Origin: Natronomonas pharaonis DSM 2160
GTDB lineage: Archaea > Halobacteriota > Halobacteria > Halobacteriales > Haloarculaceae
DNA: 64,000 bases
Reading direction: 5' to 3'
NCBI RefSeq assembly: GCF_000026045.1
Contig: NC_007426.1
Location: forward strand, 496,001-560,000
Below are positions 44,498 to 51,776 of this stretch, piece by piece; positions within the stretch are counted from its first letter, which is position 1; each line of letters begins with the position of its first letter. Under the pieces are notes generated by a model. The model was not told the origin of the DNA and made no database searches. It worked only from the letters and a program-made list of their open reading frames with translations. Both the position numbers and the translations under genes were made by a program.

Positions 44498-44827
44498 ATG
44501 CAACGACGGACCGACGAACAGACGACGCGGCTCGACGCCTACGTCTTCGTCTGCACCAACGCCCGCGACTCGGAGTACGCCGCCTGCGCCGACGCCGGCC
44601 CCGGTGCCGAGGCCACCGTCGAGGCCGTCACCGAGTGGCTCCGTGAACGCGACGTGTACTGGAACGGCGTCGGCGTCTCGACGACTGACTGTCTCGGTCT
44701 CTGCAGCGAGGGCGGGACGGCGCTGACGATACAGCCACACGACGAGTGGTTCTCCGATGTCACTCCCGAGGACGTTCCCGAACTACTCGCGGAGGCCTTC
44801 GGTCCGGACGCAGCACAACTCGACTGA
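44498..44827 (+). CDS. [2Fe-2S] thioredoxin-like ferredoxin
   Basis: A protein of 109 residues from the ATG at 44498. Four cysteines in the pattern C-x10-C ('VCTNARDSEYAAC') and C-x3-C ('DCLGLC') match the thioredoxin-like [2Fe-2S] ferredoxin fold. It follows cbtA by five bases, so it belongs to the same transcript. A redox role in corrin synthesis or in cobalt reduction is inference. The same fold recurs at the C-terminus of CbiX. Confidence 0.8.
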   Translation: MQRRTDEQTTRLDAYVFVCTNARDSEYAACADAGPGAEATVEAVTEWLRERDVYWNGVGVSTTDCLGLCSEGGTALTIQPHDEWFSDVTPEDVPELLAEAFGPDAAQLD

Positions 44828-44830
44828 GGC

Positions 44831-45130
44831 CTACACGTCTATTTCGACGTCGATACGGTCCCAATCGACGACCGGCCGGTGGCCGCGGCCGCTGCGGTCG
44901 AACTCGACGAGGCCGAGTTCGCCGAGCTTCCAGAGATTGTCGTGGACCTGCCGGACATCACGGTCGACGAGCCGCGCCGTCTCGCGGATGCTTGCGGGCT
45001 CCTCGTCGGCGACCGTCCGGAGCAACTCGATGCTCGTCGGTCGGCAAAGCCGGTCGACCGACTCGCCGTCGAACTGAAGCGTCTCTTCGTCACCATTGGC
45101 CGCCAGCCGGACGACGATATCGTCTGACAT
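44831..45130 (-). CDS. Winged-helix regulator (HVO_A0114-like)
   Basis: A protein of 99 residues. A winged helix spans about residues 28-85 ('SIELLRTVADEEPASIRETA', then 'DRDVRQVHDNLWKLGELGL'). Such single-domain proteins are frequent haloarchaeal DNA-binding regulators. It is embedded between the cobalt transporter genes and the cbi genes, has its own TATA box, and is a candidate regulator of the cluster; this is inference from position only. Confidence 0.75.
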   Translation of the reverse strand: MSDDIVVRLAANGDEETLQFDGESVDRLCRPTSIELLRTVADEEPASIRETARLVDRDVRQVHDNLWKLGELGLVEFDRSGRGHRPVVDWDRIDVEIDV

Positions 45131-45150
45131 ATCTTCGCCCCCGACCGTGG

Positions 45151-45161
45151 CGGATATAATA
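45151..45161 (-). promoter_or_regulatory. TATA box of the winged-helix regulator gene
   Basis: The complement of 'cggatataata' gives TATTATATCCG about 21-31 bases before the ATG at 45130. Just upstream, TTGT (45162-45165) and ACAA (45174-45177) face each other with an 8-base spacer, similar to but longer than the palindromes near the other cobalamin genes. Confidence 0.45.
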
Positions 45162-45168
45162 TTGTGGC

Positions 45169-46377
45169 TTATGACAACATTCGCAGCGAGTATTCGCCGC
45201 GTAGCGTCTCATCAACGTGGTAACGGACCGGCTCTTCGACGACAGCCCCGCGCTCGCCGTCGACTGCGGCGGCGGTCACGACACCGTCGGTCGATGCTGC
45301 GGCGACCGGCCCATCGGCGACATCGAACAGCGTCCAGCCGTGGACAGTGGGGTCGCAGTCCCGGAAGTGCTGTGCAGTCGGGACGAGCATCCGCTCGCCG
45401 TCCGTGCCGACTTCGTGGGCGAACCCGCCGACGGCTGCCTGCCAGCGCCGTTTGCCGTCCGGCGTGTAGCCGAACGCCGTCTGCTCGTTTTCGTGGCGTT
45501 CGTCCGTCTCGCGGCCCTCCTGTGGAAACGTGTTGCCGGTCAGGAAGACGGCCCCCGACGCCGTCGCGTGGACGTGGTTCGGATACGTGTAGACGCCGCC
45601 GTCCGACTGCGGCCGCCCGAGGTCGACGGCCCACTCGACGCTCCCGTCGGTGAGTCGGTAGCCGCGGTAGTCGGCGTGGCTCGTCACGACGACACTGCCG
45701 TCGGCGACGGCGACGTCCCCGACCCGGCGGTCGGCCCCCGGTTTGGGGTCCCACGTCCAGCGCTCGCTGCCGTTGTCGTCGAGCACGACAAGCCCGCTGT
45801 CGTGGCCGCCCGGGCAGCGATTGTACGCGACTGCGACGCCGTCCCCTTCGTCGAGCGGCGCGACTCCAATCGGCGAGGCGTCGGCGTCGTACCGCCAGCG
45901 GAGCGTCCCGTCGCGTGCGAACGCGTAGACGCTGCTCTCGAAGCCACGGCCGCCGTTACGGCGCTCATAGCGGCGCGCAGCGACGAAACAGGTGCCGTCG
46001 CTGCCGACGGCGGCGTCGACGACCATCGGGAGGAAAAACCGGGTGTCCTTCGTCGGCCCACCGACATCGTCGGCGGCGTCGTGCTGCCAGCGCCTTTTGC
46101 CATTCCGGGAGCGGCACTGTATTCGACCGCGCTCGGAGCGTTCGCCGACGAGTACGCCGTCGCCGGTCGAAACGAGTGTGACTGCGCTTCCCGTGCCATC
46201 GACGGTCCAGCGCTCGGTCCCGTCGTGTGTGAACGCCGCGACGGTCCCGTCGGCGCGGCCGACGACCGGCCCGTCGCCGTCGAGTGTCACCCCCGAGCGA
46301 CGGCCCGCCTGCCGGGAGCCGCAAGGGTCGATGTCTCCGAGGGCGGCCGTCGCTGACAGTGTCAGGTCGCTACTCAT
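45169..46377 (-). CDS. PQQ-type beta-propeller protein in the B12 operon
   Basis: A protein of 402 residues from the ATG at 46377 (MSSDLTLSATAALGD). Six or seven PQQ-like repeats are seen, such as 'GTVAAFTHDGTERWTVDG' and 'SVYAFARDGTLRWRYDADA'. No signal peptide is present, so unlike the lipoprotein at 27189 it should be cytosolic. It overlaps DUF3209 by eight bases and ends the cbiH operon. Its role in B12 synthesis is unknown; a scaffold or partner-binding function is possible. Confidence 0.75.
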   Translation of the reverse strand: MSSDLTLSATAALGDIDPCGSRQAGRRSGVTLDGDGPVVGRADGTVAAFTHDGTERWTVDGTGSAVTLVSTGDGVLVGERSERGRIQCRSRNGKRRWQHDAADDVGGPTKDTRFFLPMVVDAAVGSDGTCFVAARRYERRNGGRGFESSVYAFARDGTLRWRYDADASPIGVAPLDEGDGVAVAYNRCPGGHDSGLVVLDDNGSERWTWDPKPGADRRVGDVAVADGSVVVTSHADYRGYRLTDGSVEWAVDLGRPQSDGGVYTYPNHVHATASGAVFLTGNTFPQEGRETDERHENEQTAFGYTPDGKRRWQAAVGGFAHEVGTDGERMLVPTAQHFRDCDPTVHGWTLFDVADGPVAAASTDGVVTAAAVDGERGAVVEEPVRYHVDETLRGEYSLRMLS

Positions 46378-46741
46378 CGACGGGAAACGCCTCGTGAAGG
46401 GTGTGGTGGCTCTCGCCGAGGTCATCCAGGAAGGCGTCACCGTGGGACAGCAGCCGTTCGAGGGCGTTTTCGGCGTCGCGGACGGCGACGAGCCGTCCCC
46501 GGAGGTAGTCGTAATCCGGGGCCTCGGGGTCGGCCTCGGCGATTTCGGCTTCGAGTTCGACGAGTGCCGTATCCAGATGGCGGCGACACGCGGCGAGGCT
46601 TTCGGCGTCGGCAAGCGCCGCGATGTGTGGTTCCGGGTCATCGCCCAGTTCGTCACGGGCATGGCGTCGCGTGGCGTCGTCGCCGATGCCGAGGCTGTTC
46701 ATCAGTCCGAGTCGGAGCGCTTCGATTTCGTGGCAGCTCAT
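46370..46741 (-). CDS. DUF3209 family protein
   Basis: A protein of 123 residues beginning 'MSCHEIEALRLGLMNSLG', which I recognise as DUF3209, a family that accompanies CbiX in cobalamin gene clusters. It is helical and acidic, with conserved Cys3 and His4. The start overlaps the cbiX stop and its end overlaps the propeller gene. Function is unknown. Confidence 0.75.
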   Translation of the reverse strand: MSCHEIEALRLGLMNSLGIGDDATRRHARDELGDDPEPHIAALADAESLAACRRHLDTALVELEAEIAEADPEAPDYDYLRGRLVAVRDAENALERLLSHGDAFLDDLGESHHTLHEAFPVDE

Positions 46742-47928
46742 AATGTCTGGTCAACGAGTTCGGAAACGATGCGGTCACGTTCCAGCGACGAAGCGATACG
46801 GTCTACGTCTTCGGGGGCGACACCCCCGTACCAGACGTTGTCGGGATAGACGGCGACGTTCGGCCCGTCACCGCAGCGGTCGAGACACGACGACCGGGTG
46901 ATGCGAGCATCGATACCGCGGTCTCTGACGGCCTGTCGGAGCCGTTCGAGGACCGTCGCCGCGCCGGCGTCGGCGCAGGTACGGTTCGTACAGACGGTGA
47001 CGTGTTTGTCCGGCGCGTCGTGGACGTGCGGCTCCTCGTCGATGTCGGAGCGGTCGGCGTGGGCCGCCTGATGTGTCATCGCGCGCAACATCGCGCGAGC
47101 GCCGCCGGCTTCCCCTTCGAAGCCGTCCAACTCGACCTTGTACTTGCAGGTGTCACACGACATCGAGACGTCACCCGTCCGGGCCTCCTCGAAGCGGTCG
47201 GCAAGCACCGTCAGCAACCGGTCGTCGGTCCCGAGCGGGTCCCCGCAGGCGGCCTCGGCGTAGCGGTACTCGTCGTCGAACGTCGCCGTCGTCTCGCGGA
47301 TACGCTCTGTCAGTACGCCGTCGCCCAGCATGTACGGCAGCACGACGACGGCATCGGGACGGCGTTTGGCAACGGTATGAAGCGCCGGCTCCAGCAGCGG
47401 TTCGGTCACGCCGATAAACGCCGCTTCCACGTCCGCGAACGCTCGCCCCTCGTAGAGCAGTCGAGCGAGCTTGTGTACGTCGCCGTTGGAGTCCGGGTCG
47501 GACGACCCCCGAGCACACAGCACCACGACGACATCGTCGTCCTCGCGGTCGACATTCAGCTCAGCCTCGACAGCCGCCGCCCGGTCGTCGAGCAGCTCGA
47601 CGATGGCGGGGTGGACGCCGAGATGCCGTCCGTTGTGGACATTCACATCGGTATGCTCGGTACGGGCCTCGTTGACCACGAGCGGCACGTCGGCCTTGAC
47701 GTGACTGGCTGCAAACAGCGACAGTGGGATGACGGTGACATCGGAAACCGACGGCGCGACCGACTCGATGGCCTCGGGGATTGACGGCTCGGCGAGTTCG
47801 ATGAATCCGGCGGTGACGGGAAACCCGAGTCGGCCTTCGAGCCCCGCAGCCAACGTCCGGACCTGTTCGTTGGACTTCTCCCGCCGAGAGCCGTGTCCCG
47901 CGAGCACGACGGCTTCCGCATCGAGCAT
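46738..47928 (-). CDS. cbiX: Sirohydrochlorin cobaltochelatase CbiX with C-terminal ferredoxin domain
   Basis: A protein of 396 residues from the ATG at 47928. Two CbiX halves are present: 'LAGHGSRREKSN' (residues 9-20) and 'VVLCARGSSDPDSN' near 145. After 'SMSCDTCKYKVELDGFEG' the C-terminal part (about 310-396) is a thioredoxin-like [2Fe-2S] domain with C-x4-C ('CTNRTC') and C-x3-C ('CLDRC'). CbiX inserts cobalt early, into sirohydrochlorin. The start ATG touches the upstream gene's stop, and a longer frame upstream was rejected. Confidence 0.9.
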   Translation of the reverse strand: MLDAEAVVLAGHGSRREKSNEQVRTLAAGLEGRLGFPVTAGFIELAEPSIPEAIESVAPSVSDVTVIPLSLFAASHVKADVPLVVNEARTEHTDVNVHNGRHLGVHPAIVELLDDRAAAVEAELNVDREDDDVVVVLCARGSSDPDSNGDVHKLARLLYEGRAFADVEAAFIGVTEPLLEPALHTVAKRRPDAVVVLPYMLGDGVLTERIRETTATFDDEYRYAEAACGDPLGTDDRLLTVLADRFEEARTGDVSMSCDTCKYKVELDGFEGEAGGARAMLRAMTHQAAHADRSDIDEEPHVHDAPDKHVTVCTNRTCADAGAATVLERLRQAVRDRGIDARITRSSCLDRCGDGPNVAVYPDNVWYGGVAPEDVDRIASSLERDRIVSELVDQTL

Positions 47929-48596
47929 TAGTCCGCCTCCGCCTGCTCGATGCTCCGTCGGAGCTTTCGCCGTCGGCTCGGGGCGAAGCAGCCGTCGTCG
48001 TCGCTGCCGTCGTAGAGCCACTCACCGAATGCCGGCACGGCACCGTCGTCGATGCCGAACCAGAAGCCGCCCGAGGAGGTCTCGTCGATGTCGCCGTACG
48101 GAGCGTCTACGTCCGCCTCGTCGAGCAGTCCCTGTATCCGCTCCAGCAGCGCCCGGTCGTCGTGAACGAAGGAGACGCCGACGGCTCCGGCGGAGGATTT
48201 GAAACACACTGTCCCACAGCCTTCGAGCAGTCCCCGGAGGAGCTGTCGGTCGTGGGTCGTCAGCGTATCCAGTCGGTAGCCGCCGGGGTCGCCCTCGAAC
48301 GGCAGCCCGAGGGCCGCCGCCGCACGGTCGCCGACCGGGCCGTGTAGCTGGACGGTATAGCGGTCTTCGTTTCTGGTAATCGACGTGTCGTGTGCGTACT
48401 CGCGGTCGACCGTTTCGTGGTCGACGGCGTCGGCCCCGGCGATGGCTGCGAGTCGGTCGGCGGCCGTTTCGTCGCTCGTCCGGACGGTGACGCCGCCGGT
48501 GGTCACCTCGCCGTCACCGGCGACGCGGCCCCAGAAGTAGGCCGTCTCGGGGTGGGCATCAAGCAGCGTCTTCGGTGCAGTCGCGTGCTCGCTCAT
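47928..48596 (-). CDS. LAGLIDADG-like protein of the B12 operon, unknown function
   Basis: A protein of 222 residues that I do not assign to any cobalamin enzyme. Two segments resemble LAGLIDADG homing endonuclease motifs: 'AYFWGRVAGDGEV' at residues 19-31 and 'LLRGLLEGCGTVCF' at 119-132, about 100 residues apart as in two-repeat members. In the second the usual acidic residue is Cys, so nuclease activity is unlikely. It lies between a ferredoxin gene and cbiX with overlaps on both sides. A domesticated DNA- or tetrapyrrole-binding role is inference. Confidence 0.6.
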   Translation of the reverse strand: MSEHATAPKTLLDAHPETAYFWGRVAGDGEVTTGGVTVRTSDETAADRLAAIAGADAVDHETVDREYAHDTSITRNEDRYTVQLHGPVGDRAAAALGLPFEGDPGGYRLDTLTTHDRQLLRGLLEGCGTVCFKSSAGAVGVSFVHDDRALLERIQGLLDEADVDAPYGDIDETSSGGFWFGIDDGAVPAFGEWLYDGSDDDGCFAPSRRRKLRRSIEQAEAD

Positions 48597-48817
48597 GCGT
48601 CACTCACCTCGATTGCGTCGGTCGGACAGGCCGCAGCGGCTTGTTCGGCGGCCTCGCGTTGGTCGTCGTCGAACGTCGCCGAGAGGATGCCCTCGGTTCG
48701 TTCACCGCCCGGCAGGGTCACGAGACCGTCCTCGGCCTCGGCGAACCGGTCGTCCCGGACCAGGCAGGCGAAGATTCCCTCGCAGGCGTCCATATCGACG
48801 GTAATCTCGTATGCCAT
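48593..48817 (-). CDS. Three-cysteine ferredoxin, probably [3Fe-4S]
   Basis: A protein of 74 residues starting MAYEITVDMDACEGIFAC. The cysteines are Cys12, Cys18 and Cys64 ('AACPTDAIE'), exactly three, in the C-x5-C ... CP arrangement of [3Fe-4S] or incomplete [4Fe-4S] ferredoxins. It overlaps the next gene by four bases. It probably donates electrons to a reductive step in B12 synthesis. Confidence 0.8.
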   Translation of the reverse strand: MAYEITVDMDACEGIFACLVRDDRFAEAEDGLVTLPGGERTEGILSATFDDDQREAAEQAAAACPTDAIEVSDA

Positions 48818-48821
48818 CGTT

Positions 48822-49835
48822 CTAGTAGTCGTATTTCGTCTCGTAGCCGCGGGGCGTCACCATCCGGTCGTCCCAGACGTACGTCTCCTCGTTGCCGACG
48901 ATGATGGTCGTCGTCATGTCGACGATGTCTTCTTCGCCGAGTTCCGGCAGCGTGCCGAGGTCCGTAATCAGCGTCTTTTCGTCGTCGCGCGATGCGCCGT
49001 GGACGATGCCGACCGGCGTCTCCGGGTCACGGTGTTCCAGCAGAATCTCACAGCAGGTCTGGAAGTTCTCCCGCCGCTTGCGGCTCCACGGGTTGTAGAT
49101 GGCGATGGTGAACCCCTCGGGAGCGACCGCGTGCAGGCGGGATTCGATTTCTTCCATCGGCGTCAGGTGGTCGGAAAGCGACACTGAGACGGTGTCGTTG
49201 ACAAGCGGCGCGCCGAGTCGAGCGCCGCAGGACTGGGCCGCCGGCACGCCGGGAACAACCTCGAAATCGACCGCCGAGGCTGTCCCGCCTTTCGATTCGA
49301 GAATCTCAAGCGCCAGCCCCGCCAGCGCGTAGACGTTCGGGTCGCCGGAGCCGATGATGGCGACGTCGTTGCCCGCCAGCGCCCGGTCGATGGCCTCCTC
49401 GGTCCGGGAGACCTCCCCGCACATCGGCGTCGAGTGGATGTCGTCGGCCGCCTCGACGATGTCATCGGGCAGCAACTCGACGTAGGTCGTGTAGCCGACG
49501 ATATGCTCGGCGTCGGCGAGTGCCGCCTTCGCTCGTGCGGTCATCCCCTTTGGCTTGCCGGGGCCGAGGCCGACGGCGACGAGCCGGCCGGGCTCGGCAT
49601 CGAAGTCGTCGACGGTCGCGCCGACCTCGTCTTCCTCGCTGTCGCTGCCGCCGCACGTCGAGTCGGACTCCGAGCCGCTGTCGGCTCCACACGCGCTTTC
49701 TGTCTCGGTGGTGGTGTCCGTTTTCGATGCGCCGCATTTGCTTTCGGATTCGGTGCTTGCCTCCGCCTCGGAGGCCCCACATTTCGATTCCGTCGTCGAT
49801 GCGTCCGTCGTCTCGGTGGTGTCGTCGGTGCTCAT
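48822..49835 (-). CDS. cobJ: Precorrin-3B C17-methyltransferase (CobJ/CbiH type) with Cys-repeat leader
   Basis: A protein of 337 residues. The methyltransferase core begins near residue 85 ('RLVAVGLGPGKPKGMTARA') and includes 'IIGSGDPNVYALAGL' and 'FEVVPGVPAAQSCGARLGA'. Before it is an unusual 84-residue acidic, Ser/Thr-rich leader with Cys19, Cys34, Cys49 and Cys61, each followed by Gly, spaced 15, 15 and 12 apart. No ATG or GTG is seen between the first codon and the core, so the leader is probably translated. It is a paralog of the next upstream gene. Confidence 0.88.
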   Translation of the reverse strand: MSTDDTTETTDASTTESKCGASEAEASTESESKCGASKTDTTTETESACGADSGSESDSTCGGSDSEEDEVGATVDDFDAEPGRLVAVGLGPGKPKGMTARAKAALADAEHIVGYTTYVELLPDDIVEAADDIHSTPMCGEVSRTEEAIDRALAGNDVAIIGSGDPNVYALAGLALEILESKGGTASAVDFEVVPGVPAAQSCGARLGAPLVNDTVSVSLSDHLTPMEEIESRLHAVAPEGFTIAIYNPWSRKRRENFQTCCEILLEHRDPETPVGIVHGASRDDEKTLITDLGTLPELGEEDIVDMTTTIIVGNEETYVWDDRMVTPRGYETKYDY

Positions 49836-49839
49836 TGGT

Positions 49840-50691
49840 TCAGAAATCTTCGACCTCGCGGCCGCCGCGTGGCGTCACGAGGTACGTTTCGTAGTCGTTT
49901 TCCCATTCGTGGCTCTCGTGGGTTCCCACGAGAATCGAGGTGCCCATGCCGCCGACCTTCTCGTCGTGGTCGGTCGCCGCTCCGAGCGTGGTGATGGTGT
50001 GTGTCTCGTCGTCTACGTTCCGGCCGGCCTCGCCGCGGCCGGCGTCGTTGAAAATGGCGACCGGCACGTCGTCGGCCCGCTCTTCGCGGATGACTTCGAT
50101 GGCGCGTTCGTAATCGCGCCAGCAGTTGTACAGCACGATGACAAAGCCGGCGATTGCCGCCGCGCGGAGCTTTTCTTCGATTTCGTCCCAGCCGCGCCAC
50201 TTGTCGGACAGCGAGACGGTACAGAAGTCGTTCGAAAGCGGCGCACCGAGGTTCGCCGCCCCGCCCAGCGCCGCCGTCACGCCCGGAACGACCTCAATCG
50301 GGATGTCGTCGGCGTCCTCCTCGTCGGCCATCAGGAAGACCAGGTCGCTCTTGCCGTAGACGTTGGGGTCGCCGCCGGAAACGTGGGCGACGTCCTCACC
50401 GTTTCGGACGCGCTCGAAGGCCTCCCGAGCGAGTTCGACCTGCCGTCCCATCGACGACCGGACGATTTCCTGTTCGGTGCCGTTCGGCCGGGTAGCCGTC
50501 CCGCCGTCGGTTTCAGCTTCAGGGGGTAACGTGCCGTCCCGCCGCAGGAACTCCTGATAGAGGTTCGAGGCGATGACACAGTCCGCAGTCTGGATGACAT
50601 CCCGCGCCCGCTGTGTCATCGCGTGTGGGAGCCCGGGGCCGATGCCGACGATGTACAGTGTCCCCATCGACTCGCCGTCCGACGCCGTCAC
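49840..50691 (-). CDS. cbiH: Precorrin-3B C17-methyltransferase (CbiH type)
   Basis: A protein of 283 residues from the GTG at 50691. The SAM-dependent core has 'LYIVGIGPGLPHAMTQRA' at about 12-29, 'VSGGDPNVYGKSDLVFL' and 'IEVVPGVTAALGGAANLGA'. It and the following gene are both C17-methyltransferase-like, so one may have changed specificity. The GTG overlaps the stop of a 23-codon leader frame. It opens the operon ending in the propeller gene. Confidence 0.88.
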   Translation of the reverse strand: MTASDGESMGTLYIVGIGPGLPHAMTQRARDVIQTADCVIASNLYQEFLRRDGTLPPEAETDGGTATRPNGTEQEIVRSSMGRQVELAREAFERVRNGEDVAHVSGGDPNVYGKSDLVFLMADEEDADDIPIEVVPGVTAALGGAANLGAPLSNDFCTVSLSDKWRGWDEIEEKLRAAAIAGFVIVLYNCWRDYERAIEVIREERADDVPVAIFNDAGRGEAGRNVDDETHTITTLGAATDHDEKVGGMGTSILVGTHESHEWENDYETYLVTPRGGREVEDF

Positions 50692-50759
50692 GGTTGTCCT
50701 CCGCCGGTCCGTGGCGGACCGTTCGCGTAATCGTCCGTCTGTTCCATGTCGTCGGACAT
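50688..50759 (-). CDS. Possible 23-residue leader peptide before cbiH
   Basis: An ATG at 50759 opens a frame of 23 codons starting MSDDMEQTDDYANGPP whose TGA overlaps the cbiH GTG. A TATA-like element (complement of 'tatctaaag', 50792-50800) is at the right distance for a leaderless start at this ATG, which makes it the first open frame on the transcript. It might be a coupling or regulatory leader or a remnant. No homologs are known to me. Confidence 0.35.
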   Translation of the reverse strand: MSDDMEQTDDYANGPPRTGGGQP

Positions 50760-50767
50760 AGGCCGCG

Positions 50768-50785
50768 GCACAATAACAATTGTGC
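50768..50785. promoter_or_regulatory. Palindrome upstream of the cbiH operon
   Basis: Perfect 6-base arms GCACAA and TTGTGC are separated by TAACAA. The site sits between the TATA-like element and the first ATG of the leftward transcript, so a protein bound here would block initiation. It shares ACAA-N6-TTGTGCT with the cbiT site at 53907. Confidence 0.6.
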
Positions 50786-50810
50786 TTGTTGTATCTAAAG
50801 TCGATTTGTA

Positions 50811-51776
50811 CTACTTCCCGATGGCGACCGTCACGGCCTCGTCGAACCGCTCTTTCTCCCGGAGCAGTTCGTGGTCGCGGCCGCCCGCTATCGCCGACGC
50901 CTCAGCGATGCCGGGCCAGCCGATGAGCTCCTTGGCCCGGGACGGCGACGGCCCCTCGTGGTCTAAGAGCGTCTCCTTGTCGAAGCACACGACGCCGACG
51001 CCGATTTCCTCGGCGGCCTCGTAGAGCCCCGCTTCGCCTTCCTTGCGGGTTGCCGTGGCGACGAACTCGACATCCGAGATGTCGTGTTCCGTCTCGCCGA
51101 GCGCAGCCTCCCATGCGTCGAGGACCTGCTCTTTTCGGACGCCGTCGACGGTTCCGGTTCCGAGGACGACGCCGTCGTCGCTGTTGCGCTTGAGGACCGT
51201 CACATCGTCGCCGACGAGCACCGCCCGCGGGCCGTCGAGCCGCTCGACCGGCCCGAGTTCGTCGTTGAGAACCGCGAGATTCGTCGCCACTGTCGAGTCG
51301 CCGTTGACGACGTGTGAGTCGAGCGCCTTCGCCTTCGACTCGACGCCTTGCTTGCCGGCGGCCTCCGAGGCGGTCGTCATCGCCGGAACCGCACCCAGCT
51401 TCGAGAGGTCGTGTGCGACCTGGTTTGCGCCGTGGTGGCCGCCGGTCAACGGGATGGCCCACGTCAGCTCCTCGTCGATGACGACGACGGCCGGGTCCTC
51501 CCACTTGTCGTCGAGCAGCCCGGCGGTCTTCCGCATCGCGATGCCGGAGGCCATGAGGCCGACAAAGCAGTCGTAGTCGCCCCAGTTGTCGGCGAAGACC
51601 TCGCCGTGGTAATCAAGAATGTCGATGCGCTCGTAGTCGTCGCTCAGTTCCGCTCGAATCTCTTCGGCGACGGGTCGTTTTCGCTCGAAGCTGACGATGC
51701 CGATCTCCTCGGCGACCTCGCCGTCGGAGTCGGGCGTCGAACAACTGCCGCCGTCGCTGTCGTTGGTATCACTCAT
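50811..51776 (-). CDS. cbiG: Cobalt-precorrin-5A hydrolase (CbiG)
   Basis: A protein of 321 residues with the CbiG N-terminal and C-terminal domains: 'DYDCFVGLMASGIAMRKTAG', cut here, 'ITGGHHGAN'-like 'LTGGHHGANQVAHDLSKLGA' and a C-terminal 'TATRKEGEAGLYEAA'. It opens the delta-lactone of cobalt-precorrin-5A with loss of acetaldehyde, a step of the anaerobic route. The first ~25 residues are an acidic leader. It is the last of the cbiT-L-F-G operon. Confidence 0.9.
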   Translation of the reverse strand: MSDTNDSDGGSCSTPDSDGEVAEEIGIVSFERKRPVAEEIRAELSDDYERIDILDYHGEVFADNWGDYDCFVGLMASGIAMRKTAGLLDDKWEDPAVVVIDEELTWAIPLTGGHHGANQVAHDLSKLGAVPAMTTASEAAGKQGVESKAKALDSHVVNGDSTVATNLAVLNDELGPVERLDGPRAVLVGDDVTVLKRNSDDGVVLGTGTVDGVRKEQVLDAWEAALGETEHDISDVEFVATATRKEGEAGLYEAAEEIGVGVVCFDKETLLDHEGPSPSRAKELIGWPGIAEASAIAGGRDHELLREKERFDEAVTVAIGK

